Source: Pseudomonadota bacterium (GTDB lineage: Bacteria > Myxococcota > Polyangia > Polyangiales > Polyangiaceae). Taken from it: a stretch of 5,328 bases of DNA. The stretch is taken from positions 1 to 5,328 of the forward strand of contig JAEZYO010000587.1 in assembly GCA_023419055.1 (NCBI GenBank), in the 5' to 3' direction. Positions 1-5,301 of this stretch are shown here, piece after piece (position 1 is the stretch's first letter; every line of letters begins with the position of its first letter). The notes below the pieces were generated by a model that saw nothing but the letters and a program-made list of their open reading frames with translations, was not told the origin of the DNA and did no database searches. The position numbers and the translations under genes were made by a program.

Positions 1-3
1 TGA

Positions 4-102
4 TCGAGGGCGGAGAAGGCGCTCGAGGACTTGGGGCTCCTGATCGGGGAGGAGATCCCAATGCGGCCGGCGTTCGAGGCGACGAAGCGTCGGCTTCGGT
101 AG
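4..102 (+). other. Coding-like C-terminal tail of an unidentified gene (possible remnant)
   Basis: This frame has almost exclusively G or C at third codon positions and ends in TAG at 100-102. It encodes about 32 residues, among them the run ALEDLGLLIGEEIP and a basic end (KRRLR). An in-frame TGA at 1-3 means it is not a simple continuation of an upstream gene in the same frame, so it may be a frameshifted or truncated gene end. The only internal ATG (61) is preceded by a purine-rich GGGGAGGAG at a good distance, but would give only 13 residues, so I do not call it a gene. It converges on the minus-strand gene ending at 121. No family is recognised. Confidence 0.28.
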
Positions 103-120
103 TGGACGCGACTGCCCCAG

Positions 121-354
121 CTACTTCAGGCGGACCTTGGTAGGGTGATTGGGGTTTTCGAACTCGAACCGAGAGTCGCCCCTCAAAATGCCTACCAAGT
201 CGGCATCCATCACGGGATGGTCCGCGGCGAGTTCGAGCGTGCAGTACCGTGCGAGGTCGACCAACAGAGCTTCCCGAAACTGCGGGTTGGTCCGCACGAT
301 GCCCTCGACGCATAGTTCGGCGATGGCTTCGCGTGTCATGTTGGGGGGCAACAT
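121..354 (-). CDS. Small hypothetical protein (77 aa)
   Basis: I do not recognise this protein. It is short, has no cysteine pairs, signal peptide or membrane segment, and looks like a soluble helical protein: residues 6-46 (from MTREAIAELCVEG to about the LELAAD stretch) would form amphipathic helices, followed by an acidic stretch and a charged C-terminal end. Codon use is rich in G/C at third positions, which supports real coding on this strand; the plus-strand frames over the same bases lack that character. Start choice is uncertain: ATG at 354 and ATG at 339 (residue 6) are both possible, and neither has a clear Shine-Dalgarno sequence. An in-frame stop lies upstream at about 432-434. 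It sits inside the presumed end of an integrated element, so a cargo or element-maintenance role is possible but unproven. Confidence 0.45.
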   Translation of the reverse strand: MLPPNMTREAIAELCVEGIVRTNPQFREALLVDLARYCTLELAADHPVMDADLVGILRGDSRFEFENPNHPTKVRLK

Positions 355-361
355 TGGGGCA

Positions 362-379
362 GGGTACCCATCCGTACCC
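362..379. promoter_or_regulatory. Short inverted repeat upstream of the 77-aa gene
   Basis: GGGTAC at 362-367 and GTACCC at 374-379 form a perfect 6-base inverted repeat with a 6-base spacer. It lies 8 bases upstream of the first possible start codon of the minus-strand gene, where an operator or a hairpin affecting translation could act. A repeat this short can occur by chance in GC-rich DNA. Confidence 0.22.
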
Positions 380-419
380 CGGATGGAAAGCGTTCGGCTG
401 TCCCTTGGCCACCGCGACG

Positions 420-460
420 AGTGGGACCCTCTTCGTCAGGGTCCCACTAAAGGTCCCACT
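420..460. repeat. Inverted and direct repeats of AGTGGGACC / GGTCCCACT
   Basis: An 11-base arm AGTGGGACCCT (420-430) is matched exactly by its reverse complement at 438-448 across a 7-base loop. The 9-base core GGTCCCACT then recurs as a direct copy at 452-460, 12 bases after the copy at 440-448. Three copies of one 9-mer within 41 bases, about 100-135 bases from a truncated tRNA, resemble the clustered arm-type sites bound by tyrosine integrases or excision factors. A hairpin made by transcription from either strand is another reading; there is no T-tract, so it is not a standard terminator. Confidence 0.55.
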
Positions 461-465
461 TGGGC

Positions 466-543
466 GTAACGGGCTGGATCGTCGGGTAACGCCAAGTGGT
501 GGTAATTGTTCAGATCAGTAACGGGCTGTAACGGTCTGGATCG
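466..543 (+). repeat. Direct repeats GTAACGG(G/T)CTGGATCG beside the attachment site
   Basis: GTAACGGGCTGGATCG at 466-481 recurs with one change at 528-543 (GTAACGGTCTGGATCG). A shortened copy, GTAACGGGCTG, lies at 518-528 and abuts it, sharing one base. A further bare GTAACG occurs at 486-491. The last copy ends 12 bases before the tRNA fragment. Repeats of this length and position fit binding sites for a recombinase or recombination directionality factor at the end of an integrated element. The repeats are seen directly; the binding role is inferred. Confidence 0.6.
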
Positions 544-555
544 CTAGTTTTCCGA

Positions 556-600
556 CTTGCCAAGGTGGACGTCGAGGGTTCAAATCCCTTCTCCCGCTCC
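556..600 (+). other. 3' fragment of tRNA-Gly(GCC): attachment-site core (att)
   Basis: From the anticodon loop onward this matches a bacterial tRNA-Gly. The loop TTGCCAA (557-563) carries anticodon GCC. The 3' side of the anticodon stem is GGTGG (564-568). The T stem GAGGG (574-578) pairs with CCCTT (586-590) around the T loop TTCAAAT. The 3' acceptor strand CTCCCGC (591-597) and U73 at 598 are typical of tRNA-Gly. The 5' half is absent: no GCGGGAG acceptor strand and no D arm lie upstream. The anticodon stem is also broken at 555:565 (A opposite G), which puts the change from tRNA to foreign sequence at about 555-556. CCA is not encoded (CCG follows). It cannot make a functional tRNA and is best read as the duplicated 3' end left by integration. 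Confidence 0.8.
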
Positions 601-618
601 GAATAGCTGAGACGAACG

Positions 619-658
619 AACCGGTTGGCTCGAAAGAGTCAGCCGGTTTTTTCGTTTT
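619..658 (+). terminator. Intrinsic terminator downstream of the tRNA-Gly fragment
   Basis: A 13-base-pair stem joins 619-631 to 636-648 through a GAAA tetraloop (632-635). All positions pair, two of them as G-U, and the stem is followed by T-rich sequence (TTTT 649-652, CG, TTTT 655-658). It starts about 20 bases after the tRNA fragment, the normal position for a tRNA transcript terminator. It therefore probably belonged to the original tRNA-Gly locus and marks return to host chromosome. It could still stop transcripts leaving the element. Confidence 0.82.
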
Positions 659-660
659 GT

Positions 661-823
661 CTCCCGGTGACCGCGCGCCCCGTCCGTCAGCTCGGGCTCC
701 GGAGCCGGTCGCGCCCCCGAGCTCGTCGTCGCCTCCCGTCTTGGTACCGAGCATCTCGGTAACGCCGCGGATGTGCGAGCGGCGGATCAGGAGCTTGCCC
801 TCAGTCCAGAGGACGTCGGGGTC
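661..823 (-). pseudogene. Possible gene remnant, minus strand
   Basis: Read on the minus strand from just after an in-frame stop at 824-826, this frame gives a protein-like stretch (residues such as LWTEGKLLIRRSHIRGVTEM) with G/C-rich third positions. It then becomes low-complexity and runs on without a stop through the terminator and the tRNA fragment, which a real gene would not do. No good start with a ribosome binding site is visible. I read it as either a decayed gene fragment or chance openness in GC-rich DNA. No family is recognised. Confidence 0.2.
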
Positions 824-914
824 TCACCCTCCCGGTGTAGCGGTCGCAACGACGAAGGGCGCAGGCCGGTCGCGAAGCCGGCGAACGTCATGGCGAAATG
901 TTGAGAATCCCGAG

Positions 915-1034
915 CTAGACCTTGGCGTGCTTCAAGATCACGTTCGGCACGCCGAGGCCCGTGTTCAGGCTGGTCAGCTCGAACTTGCTTGCCAGCACGC
1001 GTTCTGCCCGCAGGTGGGCGGCGAGAGCGTCGCC
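915..1034 (-). pseudogene. Probable 3' remnant of an unidentified gene, minus strand
   Basis: The last 39 codons before TAG at 915-917 have G or C at nearly every third position and encode a natural-looking C-terminus (ERVLASKFELTSLNTGLG, ending in KHAKV). The frame stays open upstream to about 1142, but composition there turns into arginine- and alanine-rich sequence with little sign of selection, and there is no credible start with a ribosome binding site. This suggests the surviving tail of a truncated gene. I do not recognise the family. Confidence 0.33.
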
Positions 1035-1089
1035 TGAACGAGCCGCTCGGCTATCCAGCGCCGAGGACCGAGGCTCTCGGGTCGTCGCT

Positions 1090-1122
1090 GGTCGTCGCCG
1101 CGTAGCGGCGGCGTGGACGACC
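1090..1122. repeat. GC-rich hairpin in a gene-free stretch
   Basis: CGTCGCCGC (1093-1101) pairs with GCGGCGGCG (1105-1113) across a 3-base GTA loop with a single G-U pair. Outer arms GGTCGTC (1090-1096) and GACGACC (1116-1122) are also reverse complements and offer an alternative longer pairing with a bulge. No T-tract follows on either side, so it is not an ordinary terminator. The rest of 1035-1362 contains nothing else I can support. Confidence 0.35.
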
Positions 1123-1362
1123 GCCTGTCCGACCTCGTCCACACCGCCTCAGGCCATCCGGGATGACGCCGAAAGGGCGCCCTTGGCTGGAGACGCGGTC
1201 ATCGCGCCGCCTCGAGCCTCTGGTGCGTTCGACTCCCGCTTCTCGGCCATCTGCACCTACCCGTGGGCTCGACAACACATGCCCCGAGGGTGATGGTATC
1301 GGAACAGGCGGCGGACTGCGCCGCTTGCAGGTAGGGCTGAGCGAAAAACGGTCGTGACGGCA

Positions 1363-2652
1363 CTACTTCATGCTGTCGTCTGCCGTGAAGTAGAACTTCC
1401 TGTCGTTGGTCGTGCCGCAACCCATCGCGAAAACGCCGGAAGATCCGGCAATTGTTGCCCAGCAGCGCCCCGAGCTCGGATTTCTGAGCTGCCCCTCGTG
1501 CGCGACGGTCCACTTCTGGGCGTTGAGCGCGGAACTGCACGGCTGGAGTCGGACCAAGACGTCTGCTCCCATGTCCTGAGCGCAGCGGCCGTTGATTTTG
1601 ATCTGCTTGGTTGTCGAATCGTAGGTAACCCAGGTGTTGGTCGAGGTGTTCACGGTGTAGTTGTTGGCCACCGGGCTGTTGTCGAGTCCTTGCGATCCAA
1701 CCACGGAGAGGCCAAAGCGATCGTGAGCGATGAGGTACAGATGCCCCAGCTTGCTTTGGATCCACGCCAATAGGTTTGGTCCGCCGGCTGCGGTCGTGCC
1801 CGTACTGTTCACGCCGACCAAGCGCTCGAACTGGCCTGGAACGTTCGTGACCACTGGGCCGCCAGAGTCGCCGCCAATCAAGTTCGACGAGGTGTGTTCG
1901 ACCCAGTTGGTGCCGGTAGCCTCGATGCTGAAGCCTGACACCGTCCTCAAGATGCCCGCGCCGCTGCCGTTATGGCCCCAACAATGGCCCGGCACCGAGC
2001 GGCCATAACCGTAGCCGGTAAGGGGCCTATTGACCCACGGGCTCGAGTTGTTCGCGTAGATGGGATATGGTTGTGGGCTTTGACTCGGTTGGAGATCGCC
2101 GATGACCTTCACGATGGCGATATCCTGTCCGTAATCGTCCTTGTGAGCTGGGGTTCCAGCCGCGACGATCTGCGCCGCGGGTACGGTGTAGCTCGGTGGC
2201 CCGCCTTGCGGGTCGACCCCGTTAGCGTTTTCGTTCGTTGGAATCGTTCCTGGCGCCAGGCGACTGGTGAGCTTGAGATTCGTCGGGGCGTTCAAGGTCG
2301 TATTGATTTTACCGTCAACCGTGACGCAATGACGCGCGGTGAGGACCCAATTGGTACTACCGTCCTTCTTGATGACGGTGCCGCTGCAGGGGCGAGGCCA
2401 CCATTCGTTCTGAAGGGACCAGTCGATGGGAGGTAGATCGTCGCCGTCCGAATCACAGATGGTTGACGGGAAATAGTGGTAGAGCGCTACGTAGTTCTTG
2501 TTGAAGGCGAGCTGGGTGCCGTTGGTGATGGCCGAGGCGATCGAATCAACGGATTCTCCGGAATCTCCACCGAGCTCCTCGACGGACGCATCAGCGGCAG
2601 AGCAACCCGTCGAGACCAATGCAAATAGGTAAATCAGAGAACGAGTATTCAA
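1363..2652 (-). CDS. Trypsin-like serine protease lipoprotein with C-terminal ricin-B-type lectin domain
   Basis: This is a 429-aa S1-family (chymotrypsin fold) peptidase. Residues 1-17 form a lipoprotein-like signal ending in STGC (Cys17), followed by an acidic linker. The mature trypsin-like N-terminus is near Ile42 (ITNGT). The catalytic triad is visible: His108 in TARHC, Asp177 in QDIAIVKV and Ser263 in GGDSGGPV. Cys89-Cys109 should form the usual disulfide around the histidine. The position equivalent to trypsin residue 189, by counting six back from the serine, is Asn, and Cys191 is replaced by Ile, so a classic Arg/Lys preference is doubtful. Residues about 315-429 look like an R-type lectin beta-trefoil: a QKW (QxW) motif at 379-381 and Cys pairs 357/372 and 397/412. 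Binding to glycans or prey cell-surface material is an inference. An ATG 47 codons upstream is open but gives an unlikely arginine-rich leader, so the TTG start is preferred. It is divergent from the AraC-type gene. The lipobox -3 residue (Ser) is not canonical, so ordinary secretion is possible. Confidence 0.92.
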   Translation of the reverse strand: MNTRSLIYLFALVSTGCSAADASVEELGGDSGESVDSIASAITNGTQLAFNKNYVALYHYFPSTICDSDGDDLPPIDWSLQNEWWPRPCSGTVIKKDGSTNWVLTARHCVTVDGKINTTLNAPTNLKLTSRLAPGTIPTNENANGVDPQGGPPSYTVPAAQIVAAGTPAHKDDYGQDIAIVKVIGDLQPSQSPQPYPIYANNSSPWVNRPLTGYGYGRSVPGHCWGHNGSGAGILRTVSGFSIEATGTNWVEHTSSNLIGGDSGGPVVTNVPGQFERLVGVNSTGTTAAGGPNLLAWIQSKLGHLYLIAHDRFGLSVVGSQGLDNSPVANNYTVNTSTNTWVTYDSTTKQIKINGRCAQDMGADVLVRLQPCSSALNAQKWTVAHEGQLRNPSSGRCWATIAGSSGVFAMGCGTTNDRKFYFTADDSMK

Positions 2653-3131
2653 GATGCCGACTCCTTGATTCGAGCATGTATTCTCTTCACGCGCACGCAG
2701 GCTTGCTGAGACCGCGTCAACGCTCCTAAGGCGTGCCCGCAACCACTTGCGGTAGCGGCGTCCGGTCGAACCTGTCGCGAACGACGAGGTCACCGACGAT
2801 TGGCCGTGTTGCCGCTAGGGCCGATAGACAAGCTGCATGTGCCGCGTTTCGACGGTCGATGCGCACGGGCGGCACGCTAATCCGTGAGCAGTAGGGGAGA
2901 TAGAACGATATTGCGAGAATCGAACGCGTCTTCCAGCGGGCATTGGCTCCGGCCCGGCCTGCTCTGTCAAGAGCGCACGAAGTTCGCCGGTTTCGAGCTC
3001 ACGGATACGGCCGCTCGCATACGTCGACGCCGTTGGGCTCGAGTGCGAGCACTTCCAACGGCCGAACTCCGAGCGTGTTCTCGTAGCATTCGTGGATTGA
3101 GACTTGCGTCGACGAGTTCGGCATCCTACTG
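2653..3131. other. Divergent intergenic region between protease and AraC-type regulator
   Basis: These 479 bases separate two divergently transcribed genes and should hold both promoters. I found no convincing -35/-10 pair: a TTGACG on the minus strand (2720-2715) has no matching -10 at 17 bases. A plus-strand frame from about 2942 to TGA at 3098-3100 gives a protein-like end (VDAVGLECEHFQ, then RVLVAFVD), and another plus frame just upstream (about 2911-3010) is also mildly coding-like. Together they could be a frameshifted gene remnant, but there is no start with a ribosome binding site. No clear operator repeat is visible. Confidence 0.4.
2661..2666 (-). promoter_or_regulatory. Ribosome binding site deciding the TTG start of the protease
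   Basis: AAGGAG on the minus strand lies 8 bases from the TTG at 2652-2650. This ideal spacing, together with a hydrophobic signal sequence starting directly after the TTG, fixes the start and shortens the protein by 47 residues relative to the longest open frame. Confidence 0.75.
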
Positions 3132-4082
3132 ATGAGCGTGATGGGTGTGAGCGTGACGGGTGATAGAGCGAAATTGAAGGAGTCGTTGGCGTTCCGGCGG
3201 AGCGTCCACTTGAACGGCGTCGAGGTTGTCGACGCCACGAACACCGATCGTCACTGGCGGTGGTTCAATACGGGGTATGGCGCGACGGCACCTTCGAGCT
3301 GGCACGGCGAGGTGAATTACCGGGGGCGTCGTCGAGCCGCGAACCCCGGATCCGTGTTCTGCGCTTCACCTGGAGAAATTCACTCGATTTCGCAGGTCGA
3401 TTCTCGAGGCTCGTTCGCGGGAGTGATCATAGATCCGACGTACTTCGTCGAGCTCTGCAAGGAGCGGGAGTGCTCGGTCGGAGCGATGGAATGGAAAGAC
3501 ATCGTCCCCGAGGCGTCCCCGAGGCTGCTTGGGCAATTGGTTCGCTTTTTTGCCGCCTTGCGAGCCGAGGAGGAGCCCACGGCGATGCACGTCCAGTCGC
3601 TCTTCTTCGAGGCGTTCACGGGTCTTTCGGACGAGCTTCTCGTGGTACGGCGACATTCCGTTCGCCGGGCGCGTCTGGATGCGGCAGAGCAGGCGCGCGA
3701 GATTCTGCACACCCCCGAGGGAGCCAATATGAGCTTGACGGCTCTCGCGGAGAGCGTCGGTTTGAGTCGCTTTCAGACTCTTCGAGCATTCAAGGATCGC
3801 TATGGGGTGCCGCCGCACACCTACCAGCTCTGCTACAAGATCGCGATGGCACGAAGGCTCCTTCGTGCGGGGCTTGGCGTCGCGAGCGTCGCCGCCGAGT
3901 GCGGATTCGCTGACCAGAGTCATTTCGGTCGCCATTTCCTGAAGCTCGTGGGCACCACGCCCGCGCGGTACGCGCGCCTGGCCAATGGCGAGCGCTCGTT
4001 GCGACACGACGCGAAGCAAGTTCTTGCGGGCGCGCGCGAACGCACGCGTTGTATCGAGCATCCGGACGGCGCTCGCGGATGA
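3132..4082 (+). CDS. AraC-family transcriptional regulator
   Basis: This 316-aa DNA-binding regulator has an N-terminal cupin-like sensor region (about 25-105, including PGSVFCASPGEIHSI at 72-86) and a C-terminal AraC/XylS domain with two helix-turn-helix units. The first is at about 201-231 (SLTALAESVGLSRFQTLRAF), the second at about 249-281 (AAECGFADQSHFGRHFLKLV, then TTPARY), the latter matching the family signature well. Proteins of this layout usually bind a small ligand through the cupin and activate nearby genes. No ligand can be read from the sequence. About 35 residues after the second HTH are basic and unremarkable. Start is uncertain: ATG 3132, ATG 3141 and GTG 3147 all lack a good Shine-Dalgarno, and the first ten residues come from a 15-base duplication. 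Sensor homology begins near residue 22, so any of these starts keeps the domain whole. It is divergent from the protease, a frequent arrangement for a regulator and its target, but a link is not demonstrated. Confidence 0.9.
   Translation: MSVMGVSVTGDRAKLKESLAFRRSVHLNGVEVVDATNTDRHWRWFNTGYGATAPSSWHGEVNYRGRRRAANPGSVFCASPGEIHSISQVDSRGSFAGVIIDPTYFVELCKERECSVGAMEWKDIVPEASPRLLGQLVRFFAALRAEEEPTAMHVQSLFFEAFTGLSDELLVVRRHSVRRARLDAAEQAREILHTPEGANMSLTALAESVGLSRFQTLRAFKDRYGVPPHTYQLCYKIAMARRLLRAGLGVASVAAECGFADQSHFGRHFLKLVGTTPARYARLANGERSLRHDAKQVLAGARERTRCIEHPDGARG
3134..3163 (+). repeat. 15-base tandem duplication at the AraC-gene start
   Basis: Two adjacent 15-base units (3134-3148 and 3149-3163) match at 13 of 15 bases. 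They are in frame and encode SVMGV then SVTGD. The duplication copies the region of the candidate start codons, which adds to doubt about the exact start of the regulator. Confidence 0.55.
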
Positions 4083-4392
4083 GGCTAAGAGCTTTCGCGA
4101 AAAAGGCCGAGCCGACCGGATCAACCCGGTTGACGTAGCCAATCGCGCTCTCGATATCAAGGCAGCAAGATCTTTCGCCAGGACCTTCTTTCGGATTGGG
4201 TTGTGCGTGTTTCGGTAGTCGTCACCCTCCAGGCTGCGCTTCCCGCTGCAAGTCGTCCTCGAAGCCACCTGGAACCGCCGGCCGGTCTTCACACGGCAGT
4301 ACCAGTCGCTCTTCTGCTGGCAGTCCCGATGATTTCCTGAAGTACGAAGATTGTCCTTGTGCTTCAAGTGAACACCACGTCACGTTCTCTTC
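4083..4392. other. Intergenic region between AraC-type gene and methyltransferase
   Basis: These 310 bases have no confident gene. An ATG overlaps the regulator's stop (ATGA, 4079-4082) but opens only 19 codons. On the plus strand a frame overlapping the end of the regulator continues to TAG at 4216-4218 with moderately natural residues. On the minus strand a frame from about 4367 to 4180 shows fairly strong third-position G/C (including KSDWYCRVKTGRRFQV) but then runs antisense through the whole regulator. Neither has a ribosome binding site or recognisable domain. I see no intrinsic terminator and no clear promoter, although one for the methyltransferase is expected here. Confidence 0.35.
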
Positions 4393-5301
4393 ATGGCTTC
4401 GCCCGAACTCTACGAGTACACGCGCTATCTGAGGTCGAAGAGCACTGTGGACGATCGCGCCCTAAATCGAGTCGTGATGGGCGCGCTCCAGCAGGAGCTG
4501 CAAGCGCCGAGAACGGAGCGACTTGAAGTATTGGAGTTGGGCGCCGGAGTCGGGACGATGATCTCTCGCCTGTCCGACTGGGGACTCCTGGGGAATGCCC
4601 GCTGTACGTTGGTGGACCGCGACGAGAAGAGCTTGCAAGCAGCCAGGGCGCACCTGTTAGCAAGGCAGCCCATTCCGACTCTGCAACAAGGGGGCTGCGT
4701 CAGAGGCGAAGATGTTGCGCTAACGTTTGCTGAGAGCGACATCTTCTCGTTTCTTCGCGATTCTCGTGAACGTTATGATCTTGTGATGGCAAATGCGGTG
4801 CTCGATTTGCTTCACGTCCCCACCCTGTTGAACGCACTAAAGGGTGTAACAAGTCCACGTGCTCTTCTTTGGTTTACCATCAACTTCGACGGCGAGACTA
4901 TTTTCCTTCCCGAGTTGCCGCTCGATGTGGCTGTCATGAGCCTATACCATCGCAGCATGGATCTCCGCGCACGAGATGGCGTGTCCTGCGGCGACAGCAA
5001 AGCAGGTCGGCATCTTCTGCAGCATCTGCACGATGCCGGGGCGAGAACTCTCGAAGCAGGTAGTTCGGATTGGGTCGTATTTCCCACGGAGGGTGGGTAT
5101 AGGCATGACGAAGCCTATTTTCTTCACTATATCGTTCATACCGTCGACGAGGAACTGAGCGACCACCCGGAGCTTGACCAAGCTGAATTCCGAAAATGGA
5201 TCGCCCTACGGCACAGGCAGATCGATGCAGGCGAACTCTGTTACATTGCCCATCAGCTGGACGTCGCGGCACGTCTGCACGTCGCCCCCCAAACCGCTTA
5301 G
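4393..5301 (+). CDS. Class I SAM-dependent methyltransferase
   Basis: This 302-aa protein has the Rossmann-type methyltransferase core. Motif I is VLELGAGVG (46-54), the glycine-rich SAM-binding loop. The acidic end of strand 2 is in TLVDRDEKS (72-80; Asp75 or Asp77 expected to hold the SAM ribose). A motif III-like segment, ESDIFSF (114-120), should contact adenine, and YDLVMANAVLDLL (128-140) is motif IV. The N-terminal 45 residues (including RSKSTVDDRALN) form a helical cap, and the C-terminal 140 residues, rich in His, Tyr and Trp, probably shape the acceptor site. A small-molecule acceptor is likely, but neither substrate nor methylated atom can be read. ATG 4393 is the only reasonable start, as an in-frame TGA lies at 4369-4371; no Shine-Dalgarno precedes it, so translation may be leaderless or weak. 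It follows the AraC-type gene on the same strand after 310 bases, so co-transcription is uncertain. The gene is intact and ends 27 bases before the window edge. Confidence 0.86.
   Translation: MASPELYEYTRYLRSKSTVDDRALNRVVMGALQQELQAPRTERLEVLELGAGVGTMISRLSDWGLLGNARCTLVDRDEKSLQAARAHLLARQPIPTLQQGGCVRGEDVALTFAESDIFSFLRDSRERYDLVMANAVLDLLHVPTLLNALKGVTSPRALLWFTINFDGETIFLPELPLDVAVMSLYHRSMDLRARDGVSCGDSKAGRHLLQHLHDAGARTLEAGSSDWVVFPTEGGYRHDEAYFLHYIVHTVDEELSDHPELDQAEFRKWIALRHRQIDAGELCYIAHQLDVAARLHVAPQTA

Larger units (their letters stand above)
1..600. mobile_element. Right (distal) end of a tRNA-Gly-integrated element, inferred
   Basis: The element boundary is inferred from the truncated 3' half of a tRNA-Gly(GCC) gene at about 556-600, with clustered short repeats directly to its left. 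Site-specific elements that use a tRNA gene keep an intact tRNA at one end and leave a duplicate of its 3' part at the other. Because the fragment reads on the plus strand, the intact tRNA and most of the element should lie left of this window. The stretch here carries only one small minus-strand gene and a coding-like tail, as is usual for the poorly conserved far end of an island. No integrase, transposase or phage gene is visible, so element type and size are unknown. The left limit given is just the window edge. Confidence 0.45.

Noticed and set aside
149..521. Two overlapping plus-strand open frames
   Set aside because: They are Ser/Arg-rich shadows of the minus-strand 77-aa gene and run into the repeat cluster, with no ribosome binding site.
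695..706. 12-base perfect palindrome GGCTCCGGAGCC
   Set aside because: Such palindromes are expected by chance in GC-rich DNA, and there is no second copy or context to suggest a function.
515..754. Minus-strand open frame containing an RRDLNPR motif
   Set aside because: This peptide arises from reading the T arm and anticodon arm of a tRNA on the opposite strand, a common false protein call. It also runs through the terminator hairpin.
1223..1250. T-arm-like TTCGACT loop followed by CTCGGCCA, resembling a tRNA 3' end
   Set aside because: The T stem has a C-C mismatch and a weak pair, acceptor spacing to CCA is one base short, and no anticodon arm or 5' acceptor strand lies upstream.
1199..1765. 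188-aa minus-strand open frame
   Set aside because: It overlaps the end of the protease in another frame, is Arg/Gln-rich and has no domain character; it is a shadow.
1972..2436. Plus-strand open frame of 154 aa
   Set aside because: It lies entirely antisense to the protease catalytic domain, whose motifs are unambiguous.
3260..3913. 217-aa plus-strand open frame in another frame of the regulator
   Set aside because: It is a Gly/Arg/Ser-rich shadow of the AraC-type gene.
4107..4135. ACCGG...CCGGT hairpin after the regulator
   Set aside because: The stem is only five bases with no T-tract, too weak to call a terminator.
3366..4367. 333-aa minus-strand open frame
   Set aside because: Most of it is antisense to the AraC-type regulator, which has clear helix-turn-helix motifs. 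Only the first part beyond the regulator (4180-4367) was kept as a weak observation.
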